Assembly (NCBI RefSeq): GCF_028583425.1
Contig: NC_072798.1
Location: forward strand, 15,068,501-15,132,500
DNA length: 64,000 bases
Reading direction: 5' to 3'
Source: Eublepharis macularius
Lineage: Eukaryota > Chordata > Lepidosauria > Squamata > Eublepharidae
The notes under the pieces were generated by a model. The model ran no database searches and had not been told where the DNA came from. It saw only the letters and a list, made by a program, of their open reading frames with translations. Numbering within the stretch: position 1 is the stretch's first letter; each line of letters opens with the position of its first letter. A program made the translations under genes and the position numbers. Below, in pieces: positions 10,197 to 22,029 of the stretch.

Positions 10197-10529
10197 CAGC
10201 GGTCCATTGCATCACTCGGAATGTGCTGCTCATCAAATTGATATTAAAGGGACAGCTAGAGGGATCCAATTAAAAGCGGGCCACCCTGGTCATCCCACAA
10301 AAGAAGGATGCAACTGTCTTGCAGCTGAGTGGTGAGGGACCAGCTCCTGAGCTGGAAGAAGTGGCTCTGAGACTTCCCTTTCCGAGCAGAAGGAAAGAAA
10401 GAGGGGGGCTGCTCCATTTTCTCCTCCTCTTCCACCCTGCTGCCCCATTCATTCCCCAGTAGCCTGCAACGCCAGGTTCCAAAAGATGGAGTAAAGCAGA
10501 TACCACTTCAAAGAGTTTGAGAATCACTG
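10197..10529. mobile_element. Possible hAT (Charlie-like) remnant
   Basis: The right end 'agagtttgagaatcactg' is the complement of a Charlie-type terminus (cagtgattctcaaactct), and the left starts cagcggtcc. No 8-bp duplication is seen, so only the right terminus is reasonably supported. Confidence 0.3.
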
Positions 10530-11280
10530 TTCTTTCATAAAAAGAAAGGGAACCTCACAGCAATTAAATGAACTGTTTGGATTCATGTATACTATTAAGA
10601 GAACCATGTGTGTGTTTACTTGCGATCACAGGGTGGTCAGATTTCTATAGTGTCCTTCAGACAAAGCAGAGGACAAAATGATTCAGAGGCAGGCAACGGG
10701 ACACCCATCTGGTGACAGATCTGACAGTCCGTCTTCCTTTTGATATTCTATGCCATCCCTGAGCAAAGCTCAATCATTTTATCCGCAGCGGGAGATTAGA
10801 TACGCTGCCAAAGACGGCCTGTGTGATTGCTTCTGAAAACCCATGGAGGCTCTGGCCAGAACATTTTTAGCCTGCTTTGGTAAAAAGCAGAGCCAGCACT
10901 GCCGAATGTTGGGCAAAAAGTCCGGCTCAATCGCCCGCATGCCTTATGATTAACCAAGCCAAGCCACCACGTGCTGTGGTCTGTCAGATGCCTGCCCTGC
11001 CCCCATTTCCTTCCCAGTTTTTGTAACTCGAGACAGAACACAAAAGTAGAAGTTTTGTCAAATCCCGGAGAGGGCACAGGACAGGGTTGGTGAGCTGCTT
11101 TCGGGTTCAGCCAGTGTCTGTTTACGGACCCTGGCGATAGCGAGATGCTCTGGAGGTAGGTTTGCCAGGGGCCCCGAGGGCCAAAGCGAGAGTGCAGGGG
11201 CTGGGCACAGCAGGGAACTTACTTTCCTCACACCCTGCGCTCCCTCGTTGTGCCGGAAAATAGCATCATTTTCTGGCTCG
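10530..11280. other. Unique sequence
   Basis: No repeat family or coding exon recognised. GC content rises toward the right. Confidence 0.4.
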
Positions 11281-11339
11281 ATTAGTTAGTTAGTTAGTTA
11301 ATTAATTAATTAATTAATTAATTAATTAATTAATTAATT
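11281..11339. repeat. Compound tetranucleotide microsatellite (TTAG)n(TTAA)n
   Basis: About four 'ttag' units run directly into about ten 'ttaa' units. Confidence 0.95.
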
Positions 11340-12605
11340 TGGAAATACTCAAAACCCAAAGCACCAAGGCTCTTCGGGTATTTGAATCGCTTTGGAATGC
11401 TCCGTAAAGATTTGGAGCATTCCAAAGTGATTCAGGGGGCTGGGTTTTCTCCAAGCACCCCTACCCCTCACCCTCCCACTTAGTTCCCATCCCCTCCAAC
11501 CTACTTACCTGGCCCTTTAAAGGGCCAGTTTAAGCAGGTCCCTTTAAACTATCAGCTGGCAGGCGGCAGGAGGGGATCCCCCTTGCTGCCTCCCAGCTGA
11601 TAGTTTAAAGGGCCCTTTCCTGCTGCTTGCAAGTGGCAGGGCCCTTTAAACAGCACAAACTCCCCAGCCCCAGCCCCCCAGCCCCAGCCCCCCACTTACC
11701 TTGGCTCTGCTGCTGGGGTGGTGCAGGCCGTGGCCCAGCAACAGCAGCTCTGGCCTTCTCCATCACCCTGTGGACCCGCGTCGGGGCAGACGAGGCCGAA
11801 AAGGCCCTTCCTGCGGGGCCATTTGAGGGGCAGGAAGGGCTGCCATTTGAGGGAAAGTCAGCTCTGGCATTCTCCGCTGCCCTGTAGGCCTATGCAGAAG
11901 TGGAGGAGGCCAAAAGGGGCCTTCCTGCCCCTCAAATGGCCTCCTCCGCCCCCCCCACGGGCTCGCAGGGTGACGGAGAAGGCTGGGGCCATTGCTGCTG
12001 GGTCGCAGCCTCCATCACCCCAGCAGCAGAGCCAAGGCAAGTGGGGGTGGCTACACAACCATTTGAGGAGCGGGAAGGCCCTTTTTGGCCTCCTCTGCCG
12101 CCCTGCAGGCACCCTACGGGCCCACTTGCAATCAGCAGGAAAGGGGCCCTTTAAACTATCAGCTGTCGGACCGCGGGGGGCAGGATCCACCCCACACCAC
12201 CTGCCAGCTGATAGTTTAAATGGACCTGCCAATTGCAAGTGGCAGGAAAGGGGCCCTTTAAACTATCAGCTGTCAGGCAGTGGGGGGGGGGATTCCCCCC
12301 ACACCTCCTGCCAGCTGATAGTTTAAAGGGACCTGCCACTTGCAAGCGGCAGGAAAGTGCCCTTTAAACTATCAGCTGTCAGGTGGCAGTGGGGATCCTT
12401 CCCCCTGCTTGCAAGCAGCAGGAAAGGGGCCCTTTAAAGTTGCCCTGAAGCTTTCCGAAGCAACCTGAATGCTTCGGGGAAGCTTTGATTCGGGATTTCC
12501 AAATCGGGGCCACCGTACTGGCCCTGATTTGGGGATCCCAAATCTTTACAAATAGGGTCTGATTTTGGTATTTTATCTGAATTGGAAACCCAAAGCGCAC
12601 ATCCC
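11340..12605. repeat. GC-rich composite repeat built of inverted blocks
   Basis: The block 'ccctttaaactatcagctg' or its complement occurs seven times in alternating orientation (near 11541, 11598, 12147, 12207, 12254, 12313 and 12360). Each pair encloses a GC-rich loop with GGATCC-like sequence. The outer segments resemble each other in inverted form ('aacccaaagcacc' near 11355; 'ggaaacccaaagcgcac' near 12585), so the whole may be one non-autonomous transposon. Long open frames here, such as 11718-12326 plus, come from the GC-rich repeats and are not genes. Confidence 0.6.
12147..12440. repeat. Tandem palindromic units of 106-107 bp
   Basis: 'ccctttaaactatcagctg' begins at 12147, 12254 and 12360. 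Each unit holds its own inverted partner about 58 bp on ('cagctgatagtttaaa'). Confidence 0.75.
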
Positions 12606-12607
12606 TA

Positions 12608-12768
12608 ATTATTATCTTCACAACCATCACCCTGTGAGGTGGGTGAGTCTGAGAGCTCTGGGAAGCTGTGACTGGCCCATGGTCACCCAGCTGGCTTCAA
12701 GCGGAGGAGTAGAGAATCAAACCTGGCTCTCCAGATTAGAATCCTGCCACTCCTAACCACTACATAAT
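12608..12768 (-). mobile_element. tRNA-derived SINE
   Basis: Reverse copy with 'caccctgtgaggtgggtgag', 'cccagctggcttcaagcgga' and 'cctaaccactac'. Confidence 0.75.
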
Positions 12769-12769
12769 A

Positions 12770-13180
12770 ATTAAAAACCAGTCTAATCCCAACCCCAGCC
12801 TATAAAGCCCTGCAAATAACATAAAAATTGCAGGTAGATAAAAATGCACAGCAATTTGCTCTACCTCACAAAGAATATTAGATAGCAAAGATATGCCAGA
12901 ATAGTGCTCCCTTACAGAGTTTTCGAAACATCAAGAGGTCCTGCTGAGCATGAGTGCCTTCCGACAGTGCATTCCAAAGGGAGGACTCCACAATCGTAAA
13001 GGCTCTCTCTTCCTGGTGGAGGAAAGTTGTGCCACCCCAGGGTCTGGAGCCTCCAATAAGCCCTATGAAGATGAACGAAGCAGGCAGGGTGGTTCATAAT
13101 GGGAGAGGTGGACCCAAAAGTATGAGGGTTCCAGACCGTGAAGGGCTTTAAAGGTGAAGACCAACACCTCCAAATGGGGG
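12770..13180. mobile_element. Interspersed repeat, probably LINE fragment
   Basis: Contains 'cattccaaagggaggactcc' and 'agggctttaaaggtgaagac', blocks typical of a common squamate repeat that also appears near 23760-23960. Family not assigned. Confidence 0.45.
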
Positions 13181-14425
13181 GATTCCTACTGCGCTCGGCT
13201 TCAGCACACTTAGCAGCTCCTCCGTTGTCGGCACGATGGGGACTGGAGCACATGCATGCACTTGTTTCCCCCCAGTGTCTCCCCTGCCACTGGTCAGGTG
13301 AACAAGGCCAAGGTGCAGCAGGTGGCAGCAGGTGGTGGTGGAGGCATGGCAAGCCTATCTGGTGGGTTGTGTCCTACTTAGTCCATCACAAATGGATTTA
13401 TTTATAAAATCTGAGATCTGCTCAAAGCGTCTTACAAAATAATCCATGGTAAAACCCTTAAAAATTGAATAAAAATCTGGGAACCCAGTGGTCTAAGGCC
13501 ACTGCAACATAATTTTCTAAGGTGAAACAGGCCAGAATCACAGGTTGAGTTCACAAGCTAACTACAAACCATGGCTCAGTGATTCAAATACAAGACATTT
13601 TTTCATGTCCACTCTTCCATTCATGCCTTCCTGCACTTCTGCGCTCCGAGTAAACCACAGTTTGCAGTTCCATCTACAACAGGAAAACTACACTTTGCTC
13701 AAATTGTTCATCAGCAAACATCTAAGCCAATGCAACATGATCTTCATGCCCAATAGCTATGCCTCTGCATTCCCATCTTCCTGTACACACATGCTAATAA
13801 TGCTGGATGCACACTAACTAAAACACACAGAGACTCAAGAGGCACACTCCCACTGCAAAGTTGTTTTTTTAACCATGCTTTTTCTGTTGCAAAGACCAAA
13901 ATTGCTGTGATTATTTCAAAACTGCACACCCGGTGCCATTTAAAAGAAGGACAAGTAGCAACACAGCCATTTGGTGCAATTTTATATTGAAGGCGTTTCC
14001 ATCGCTGCTTTGGCTGTCCCGCACCTTGAAAAGTAAGCTGTACTGGAAAGCTTAATTGAACACAATGGCACTCCGTGCTGGTTGGGGTAGTGTCCCCCTC
14101 CCCTCTAAATCCACTGCTATTTCATCAAGCCGAGAAAGTGATGGCTGAGTCACTCAAATCTATTTTTAACTCCAGGCTGAAAAGGCTTGGAACTCCTTGT
14201 GACCTTTCCAGAAGAGATCTGGAGGCCAAGGAATATATCCAAGGGAGCCACATCCCCCTGATACTGTCAATTTCATTCAATTTCAAACCAAGCCAAGCCC
14301 AGGAAAGAGAAAGACCGCGCAACAGTCAAAAATCAAGGGGTCGTCCAGCAATGCCTAAATCTCTTCTTGCATGCCGTGAGAATTAAACATCTAAAGGTTC
14401 CTCTGAGCCCAAAATGTTCGGGTGT
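13181..14425. other. Mostly unique sequence with one short repeat tail
   Basis: A retroelement tail fragment lies near 13390-13490 ('gatttatttataaaatctga'). The rest shows no recognisable gene. Confidence 0.4.
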
Positions 14426-14429
14426 CTAT

Positions 14430-14506
14430 AAATTAAATTAAAACAAATAAAATAAAATAATAATAAATAAATAATAAATTAAATAAATTAAATAAAAATT
14501 AAATTA
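14430..14506. repeat. A/T-rich low-complexity (AAATA)n tract
   Basis: Interrupted aaata, aataa and aaatt units. Confidence 0.9.
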
Positions 14507-14511
14507 TACTG

Positions 14512-14665
14512 AATCAGGCCACATGTCGAAGAAGGTCAGTATTTTCTCTCCAGTGTCTCTCACATCACCTATTCCCTGATCCTTTTAACAGGAGATGTGG
14601 GGGATTGAACCTGGGGACTTTCTGTATGCAAAGCAGAGGCTCTCCCACTGAGTGGCAGCTCCTCC
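14512..14665 (-). mobile_element. tRNA-Ala-like SINE
   Basis: On the minus strand the head reads like tRNA-Ala ('gccactcagtgggagagcct', 'tttgcatacagaaagtcccc', 'aggttcaatccc'), followed by the family body through 'gcctgattcagtata'. Confidence 0.7.
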
Positions 14666-15104
14666 CCATCAGAAAAACGGCAGGGGAAGGTCAGTGGAAC
14701 TCCTGAGATATTCTATTCACCTTAACAACTCTAAAGAAAACCTCCAAGAAACCATGGCGAGACAAAAGATTTCACCGTTATCTTTCATCAACTTCTTTCC
14801 CTCCCGTAACAAGCAGTCAAGTGTTGCTTATTATGGCTGTGGCTCAGATTCTAAAAATGTGTTCCTTGATTACTCGGGAGGAAGATTGGCAATGGAAAGG
14901 ATGAACGATCAGCAGGGTGTATCAGGGAAATGGAAATGACAAACATTCTGTTTGCAGCATTTGATTCTCATTCACAAATGTAACCGGACCCATGATGCTG
15001 TGGTGACCACAGTATGAACACACGTGGGTGAACTGAGCCCCCCCCCCACCACCGTGGTCTTTTAAACCTGTTCTACCAAATTAAACCTGTAGTATACCAC
15101 TCCT

Positions 15105-15306
15105 CAGGGTTGCAAGCTTCCAAGCGGAGCCTAGAGATCTTCTGGAATTACTACCGATCTCCAGGTGACAAAGATCAGTTCCCCTGGAGAAAATGGCTGC
15201 TTTGGAGGGTGGGCTCTATGGCATTATACCCTGCCGAGGCCCCTCCCCTTGCCAAATCCCATCCCCAAATATCGAGGAAATTCCCAACCTAGAATTAGCA
15301 ACCCTA
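15105..15306 (-). mobile_element. hAT-like MITE, TAGGGTTGCC family
   Basis: Ends cagggttgcaagc and ttagcaacccta. An imperfect 8-bp duplication flanks it (ccactcct at 15097-15104; cccttcct at 15307-15314). Family blocks 'ggagaaaatggctgctttgg' and 'tggcattataccctgc' are clear. Confidence 0.75.
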
Positions 15307-15329
15307 CCCTTCCTCGAAGGAATTCAGGA

Positions 15330-15492
15330 TGGTGTGCATAGTTCTCCGCCTTCCTCCTTACATTTTATCCTCACAACAACCTCATGAGGTAGGTTAGGCT
15401 GAAAGAGAGAGATTGGCCCAAAGTCACCCAGTGGGCAATATGGTTTGAATCCAGGTCTTCCTAGTCTGACACGCTAACTGCTAAACACTGCT
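15330..15492 (-). mobile_element. tRNA-derived SINE
   Basis: Reverse copy: 'cctcacaacaacctcatgag', 'ggtttgaatccaggtcttcc'. Confidence 0.7.
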
Positions 15493-16006
15493 TCGTCAAT
15501 CTGCGGGAGACGGCATCTTACAGCATTCTTCATGCTTGTGAGTAATAAGCATTCTAAACTCCCCCTTATCCCACCAGCTTTCTTCAGCTCCTAACAAAAC
15601 TTCCTATCCAAGCAAGAGTGACAAATGACCTAATTGGATGAGAAGCTGAGAGATCTATGCCTAGATAATTCAATATTTTTTTTCCTTGTATAAATATCAG
15701 CCATGTGAGGCCCCAATTCCAGTTCAGACCAGGATGTAGGAAGATGACTTTTCCCCACTCTTGGCACACGTTGTCCCTGAATGGTCCCGCAAAGCTGTTC
15801 TTTGCCCCTTAATGGGAAACTGCACAGAGTTGAACCAGGGCCTTGCATAGCTGCAATTTACAATGAAAAGATGTTGCTATGCATGTGCTTTACCCTGATC
15901 TACAACTGCTCGGCCTACCATGGGCCTGCAATGCCACTGCCTAGACCAACACCGCCAAGCTTGCATGCCCATAACCAAATGCAGATATATCACCCACCCA
16001 CGGCCC

Positions 16007-16371
16007 CAGGGCTGGCGCGTCCATTGAGCCCAGGTAGGCGGTTGCCTCAGGGTGCGGGGCGCTGGAGGGGGCGCCAGAGGAGGCGCTGGGGGTTGGAGCA
16101 CGCACCACGGAGCTACAGCCTTCCAGCCCTCCTGTCCCACGCTGCCGCTGCCACCAGCACATGCCCCTGGCTGGGCACAGCAGCCGCGGGCAGGCATCTG
16201 GGGCAGTGCAGGGCAACCGAGTGGGAGAGCTGGGAGGCCACCCGCGCACCGTCCCAGCCGCCTGCCGCAGCAATCGGGCCGGCTCGTGCGGTGCCCGTGA
16301 TGATGTCACACGTGACGTCATCATGCAGGCTGGTGTGTGCGCAGGCGCCAAAAACCCTGGCGCCACTCCTG
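16007..16371. mobile_element. GC-rich non-autonomous hAT-like element, 365 bp
   Basis: An exact 8-bp duplication, cacggccc, lies at 15999-16006 and 16372-16379. Termini are cagggctggcgc and gcgccactcctg (imperfect inverted). A near-palindrome gatgatgtcac / gtgacgtcatcatc near 16299-16325 holds a TGACGTCA site and resembles motifs in the 349-1188 element. Open frames across this GC-rich DNA are not genes. Confidence 0.75.
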
Positions 16372-16379
16372 CACGGCCC

Positions 16380-17440
16380 AATGGGTAAAGCATGAGATGA
16401 ACAGGACAAAAATACATTGATTTCTGCCCCCTCTTCCACTTTAATTAATAATGTCAAGAATGGATTATAAAATTATATAAGAACTAAATCTTTAGAAGCA
16501 GTCCCAGCAGGATTCGGCATAACAATTAGATTAAACCTGCCAGGGTCAGCCAAGGAAGTAAACAGCCTTGGAGGAAAATAACATGTAGATTGCAATGAGG
16601 GGCTATGATTAGCACTCCGGAGATGAATTTGCTATTTAAATTAAGCAATCCATTGCCAGGAGAATCATTCAAGATAAAAAGACCAAGCAAGGAGATGTAT
16701 ATTTTTTCATGCAGCCCAATATACGTATTTTAATCCAGTTTTTGTGCTGGCATTATCGATTAAATTTCTTTCTTTGTCATATCCAAGGTATTCCTTAGAC
16801 ACTAGCTTTTATTCACTGTTTGACGTTTTATTTGAATCTGTGCCATATGAGTTCCACAACTGAGGGTTCAACAGAGAAGACAAAAGTGTCCAGAAAATGC
16901 AAACCAGGCTTGTAGAGCTTCAATTTGCCTCGGGGGCCGTGCAAGGAAGAGAGGAGGGGTAACTCTCCAGTCACCATTCAGTTTTCTATTCGAAACTGGG
17001 CTCCTGCTTTTCAATTAGCTTTCTAAAGAAAAAAAGTGTGTGTTTTAAAGGATATGTAATTCCTCCTTTAACAAAGCAAAGAGCCCAATTTCAAAAGCAA
17101 AATGGAGGGAAGCTTGAAGGGTTAAATTTTCTCTTTGCTTCTTCTCTAGCACAAATAAAATTGAGGCTGCACAATTCTACAATTGCCTTTTATGGAGGGA
17201 GGAAAGTGCTCGATCATAATCTCATCTCTTTGAGTCCTGACTGGAGTTTAGGCAAAGCAAAATGGATTAATTCTGGATTCCATCAACAAGGAGTTGCAAG
17301 GCGCCATAGCTAGGGTATCTCCCCAGACTGAAATGAGCGTATTTCTTATATGCTTTGTGAAATGGACTTAGAGCCTATTAGGATATGTCAGGTGCTAGGT
17401 CCACTTGAAAAATGGTCATGATACAAAAAGGGACCCAACC
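16380..17440. other. Unique, non-repetitive sequence
   Basis: No gene or repeat recognised. The absence of repeats over about 1 kb, unusual in this window, makes it a possible conserved non-coding stretch. Confidence 0.35.
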
Positions 17441-17442
17441 AG

Positions 17443-17540
17443 AGAGCCAATGTTGTGTACTGGAACAGTGTCAGACCAAGACAATTCAAATCTCCATGAC
17501 ATCATTTGTTTCAAATATTTTACATGCCTGTTTTCCTCCT
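17443..17540 (+). mobile_element. Degenerate tRNA-derived SINE fragment
   Basis: 'gagagccaatgttgtgtact' and 'acaattcaaatctccatg' are an eroded version of the common SINE head. Confidence 0.4.
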
Positions 17541-18439
17541 GAGTCAGGAATCATGGCAAGTAACAATAAAATACAATTAAACAGTATAAAATCACATAAT
17601 TAAAAACATTTAAACAATAAACAAAATATATCTTAAAAACAATTTTAAAAACATCCTGTTCACATATTCCCTTTGGCCCAGATTCAGCTCCAAAAGCTTT
17701 TTGTCTTGCAGCCTCATCAGAAAGCCAAGAGGGAAGAATTCCCCCCTTTGAATTCTTCAAGGAGGTGTTTCCACAGGCAATTCCCCCCCTACCCTGCCCC
17801 CCAGTTTCAAGCCCTGGGGACCCGGCAACCCTATACAGGCCCCACCAGGAGGGTGGCAAACCTACCTGCATGGACCCCATCAGAAGATTGGAAATCTTAG
17901 TTCCAGATCAGTAAGAGTTTTAAAATGTAGTTTTGAAAAGTTTTTTTTTTAAGTACTCTCTTGCCCTGGGTTTATAAAGGCCCAGAAATAGTTGCAGTTT
18001 TTCTTACTGGCAATTTTGGCCCTGAATGCCACAAACAAGAACCTTAAATGACTCATCTTCACACAACACTTGGATCACAGCCTTATTTTTCAAAATTAAA
18101 CTCGTTTGTTGTCCTCAGTACTAGCCTTCCCCCCCCCCCCCTTTCCTTTCTTGTTTTTGTTGTTATTGCATCCCATTGCTGTATCACTTCCTCCAGAACT
18201 GCTGGGGACATGGGAGGTTATAGAAAGAACTGAATGGCCCAGGAAGCCATTTACAATCTTCTGATCCCGAGAACAGTGTCTCTCTCTGTTGCTGACCTGC
18301 TTGTCAGATCCAGCATTGATTCATTTACTTTACAATTGCATTGTTTGCCAGGCTAGCAAAGGAAGCAAAACAACAACTATATTAAAGCTGTTTGCTGAAG
18401 CTATTTGACCTATACATCATGCCAATTTTCTGTGTTGCC

Positions 18440-18660
18440 CACCACAGTGGGGGGAGAAAAATAAAAATTCTGTATGCCTCTGTGTCAATATGTCACTTCT
18501 GGGTGCAATCTGGAAGTCACAATGGGTAGCTCTAGGAATTGCCAGAAACTCTATGTTTTTACCATAGAGTCTCCCATGAATCCTAGAGCTACCCTTTGGC
18601 ACTTCCTGTTAGTACCCCGGAGTGATGAAGTGATGTTGGCAACATCACTGATGTCACTAA
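18440..18660. repeat. Inverted-repeat element
   Basis: 'gggtagctctaggaatt' near 18523 and 'aatcctagagctaccc' near 18578 are inverted partners around 'actctatgtttttaccatag'. Flanking 'gtcacttctggg' and 'gtgatgttggcaacatcact' look like part of the same MITE. No target duplication found. Confidence 0.5.
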
Positions 18661-18817
18661 CCCCTATGTCCCCACCCCCAATCCTGGTTTTCAACAAAAG
18701 TAATGATAACACACTACCTCCATTTTCCCCTCCTCATTTCCTCTTGCTGGCACTGCTCCTTCAGTGTGTAGTGAAAGCAAAGTACAAAGTCTAGCATTCT
18801 TGGACTCCATGCGTACA

Positions 18818-19026
18818 TATTTATTTACTTCATTTTTACCCCACATTTCTCTCCAGTGGCTTACAACATTCTCCCTTTCTTCATTTTTATCTCACAACAA
18901 CCCTGTAAGGTAGGCTAGACTGAAAGTCCATGTGTGACCCAAGGTCATCCAGCAAGCTCCAACAGCAGAGTAAGGATTTGAACTCGGGTCTCCCAACACT
19001 ATAACCACTACACCACACTGGTTCTC
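18818..19026 (-). mobile_element. tRNA-derived SINE
   Basis: Near-complete reverse copy from the (ttta)n tail to 'ccactacaccacactggttc'. Confidence 0.8.
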
Positions 19027-19029
19027 TAC

Positions 19030-20276
19030 ATACTAGCAGCAGGTCTTTCATCAAAGCAGCAAAAATGAAAAGAGTGATTCAATACATTTTTTAAGTCCAG
19101 CAGGTAAAGCTTTCACAACCTCACTGATACAGATGAACATTCAAACACACAACATTACACACACACATATTCAGTCTCTATATATGAGACGCAGTACACG
19201 AGGATGCTCATGTGAAGGTTAGATGCAATGTTTGCCAGGAACTGTAGGGCAAAAAGACAGATCGGCTCTGTCCTTTTCACCTCTTTAGAGCCGGTGTGGC
19301 AAGATCGCTCCTCAGAGGTTTTGTTTCCTCTTTGCCTCCCTGAAGGCTCTGCCAATTTCTCCCCCCCCCTTTAGACGCACGTGGGCTAGCTCTGAAAAAC
19401 AGGGAAGGGGGAACTCACCTGTTTCAAATCCCTGGGGATGGATTAGTCACCCCTGAGCTTAATCTCCTGCCCCAGCTCACAAGCAGAGGGGGAACAGCTC
19501 CTTTCTTCCAGCCTTTCCAAAGGGGGACCAAGGCTGTTGGAAAGCGAAAGGAGGAAGCCTGTGGTGGGTTGATTAATGTAGAGGGGAGAGAGGCATCCCT
19601 CCCTTTTCCTTCCACAGAACAGCCTTCCTCTTCCCGAAGCCAGAGGTATTTCAATTAGATATATGTAGATCTTTTTAAAAGTTTTGTATCCAGCATCAGG
19701 TCTGTCATTTTCACCACCCCTTCTGGGAGGCAGAGAGGAAAAAAACCAACTCGCTGAGCAGAGATGTTTGCTGGCTCTGTAGATCTGTCCTTTTAAGTAC
19801 CCGGCTTGCTGGGTAACCTGCCTTGCTTCACTTGAACGTCCTCGTGTACTGCATCTTGTGTATAGAGAGTCTAGAGGTATATGCAAATGTGTGTGTGTGC
19901 ACACGCATGAACAGGGGGCATAATACTCATATAAGACAAGAGGTCATTGCTAATATTCCTGCTAAGAGAATCTTTAAATATCCTTTTCATGCTTTTAAAT
20001 CGTCTTTCTCCAGCCCACAGATCCTCAGACATAGTGATGGGCTGACACCATACTTCTGTGAAATCGTATAGACATACTGAATTTATAGTTGGGACTGGGT
20101 TAGGGGGACAGATTCCTAGCACTCCCACAGTTAAGCTTGCTTTTTGAAGAATGCAAACAAACGCAGTTGGAAAACATGACAAGCAGATCTCATAATTCAG
20201 TCAAAACTATAGCATGCTCACACCGCCTGTTGTCTTGCAGTTGCTGAGAAATTCTGAAAATTTTATTGCAATATGA
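19030..20276. other. Unique sequence with CA/TG microsatellites
   Basis: Short CA/TG runs near 19145-19170 and 19890. No gene recognised. Confidence 0.4.
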
Positions 20277-20278
20277 TA

Positions 20279-20574
20279 GAGCCCCGTGGTGCAGAGTGGT
20301 AAGCGGCAGTACTGCAGCCCAAGCTCTGCTCACGACCTGAGTTCGATCCTGGCGGAAGATGGGTTCAGGTAGCTGGCTCAAGGTTGACTCACCCTTCCAT
20401 CCTTCCGAGGTCGGTAAAAAGAGTACCCAGTTTCTTGGGGGTAAAGTGTAGATGACTGGGGAAGGCAATGGCAAACCACCCCATAAAAAGTCTGCCAAGA
20501 AAACGTTGTGATGCGACGTCCCCCCATGGGTCAGTAATGACTCGGTGCTTGCACAGGGGACTACCTTTACCTTT
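20279..20574 (+). mobile_element. Sauria-type tRNA SINE, near full length
   Basis: tRNA-like head 'gagccccgtggtgcagagtg' with box B 'gagttcgatcctggcgg', a body with 'ccatccttccgaggtcggta' and 'ggcaatggcaaaccacccc', and a Bov-B-like tail ending 'actacctttaccttt'. This SINE class is widespread in squamates and is mobilised by Bov-B. Confidence 0.8.
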
Positions 20575-20575
20575 A

Positions 20576-21500
20576 TCATTCGATACTGAATGAAGAAGGT
20601 GGCATTTTCAGGGATTAGGGAATGGAAATAAAAATGGGTTTTATGGATGGATAAGAGTTTCACACTTGGCCCAAGAAACCTGCCTCCAATGTCTGGAAAA
20701 ATAAAGATCACAGCCACATACAGTTTCATTTTTACAGCCACATATAATCTCAAGTTTGGGCATTAAATTGGAAGCAACCATGATCACTTACACAGAGGTT
20801 ATTTGCCCTGGCTTGGATGCTATTGGAAAGTCGGTTGTTCTCCTACTTCCTCATAGCACCAGGTTGCTTTCGTGCACCTCCCATGCTTTCCTGATCTTTC
20901 CTGCCATCTTTCCCAACATCTTTCCCAAGTCCATTTTGCTGTAGTATTTTAGGAAATATCATAGCAAAGCCAGGAGGGCTTTGTGCACGAGAAAATCTGG
21001 ATCTTCCATCACCACGCACATTGGCACTATTTTCTTTTCCCCACTCCCCTGTGGAATTCCATCACCACTGGAGGACCTTCTCAAAAAACTGACAACTGAC
21101 CTATCGTTATCGTTAGTGTTATAACTATCTGTCTCTCGGGTTCTCTGATTCCAGAAGCTTGGATGCTTTAAAAAGTAAGTCTCCAGTCTCTTTCCTGGCA
21201 GAGACAGGACTTTGCCTTTTCAGGGAGTGCATCGGGGCGCTATAACTCTGCCTGCCTATGTGCATTCATCTCATGTGGACACAGCGCCTATGGATGGTTG
21301 CTCGCTGGTTCCATCCCTCTGGTTGGGAAGGTAAGAAAGGTAGTGCACCAGATTAAAGGGACAGAGCTCACACACACACAATTTGTACATGAAAAAGCAC
21401 TGCACACACATGAGATGATTACATGTAGGCGGAGCCAATGTGCTCATTCACAGGCAAGTTGGGGCCATCATGCTCAGTCTCACTTCCCCTATAAACACAT
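20576..21500. other. Unique sequence
   Basis: No repeat or coding exon recognised. Confidence 0.4.
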
Positions 21501-21504
21501 TGGC

Positions 21505-21723
21505 TAGGGTTGCCAGCTCCAAGTTGGGAAATTCCTGGAGATCTAGAGAGTGAAACCTGGAGAAAGTGGGGTTTGGGGAGGGAAAGGACCGTGGCATGGC
21601 ATAATTCCATACAGTCCGCCCCCCAAAGTAGCCATTTTCTCCAGGGGGACTGATCTCTGTGGCCTGGAGACCAGTTGTAATTCCGGGAGATCTCCAGCCA
21701 CTACCTGGAGGCTGGCAACCCCA
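21505..21723 (+). mobile_element. hAT-like MITE, TAGGGTTGCC family
   Basis: Perfect 8-bp duplication acattggc at 21497-21504 and 21724-21731. Termini tagggttgccagc and gctggcaacccca. 219 bp, self-complementary at both ends ('ggagatct' blocks). Confidence 0.85.
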
Positions 21724-22029
21724 ACATTGGCCCTGTATCCGCATATGTCACCAACTAGGATTCAATGCGCAGGGCAGCAAAATGGCTTCTTGGGCTTAGG
21801 TGTGCTGTTTGCAACAGACCTCGAAGAAGTAGTTAAGTACCAGGTGGATGAGAAGCAACCAGCACAAGTGTGAACTCACAGCTATGCAAAAATTATTGGA
21901 TTCACATGCAAGGTAGGGCTGATCCTAAGGCAACCCTAAAACTTCCAGGAAGGAATTTGTTTTATTGGTTTGGGTGGTGTTAAAAAAAAAAAAGGATGGG
22001 CTTAAATTAGGCTAGCAATGCCTCCAACA

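Noticed and set aside
11718-12326. 202-codon open frame on the plus strand
   Set aside because: It runs through GC-rich inverted repeats; residues are Pro/Ala/Gly/Arg-rich and other frames are also open, as expected from high GC.
15781-16395. 204-codon open frame on the plus strand
   Set aside because: Crosses the boundary of the 16007-16371 hAT-like element and has no recognisable protein feature.
20279-20360. tRNA gene
   Set aside because: The tRNA-like head is followed directly by a Sauria-type SINE body, and the sequence does not fold as a complete tRNA.
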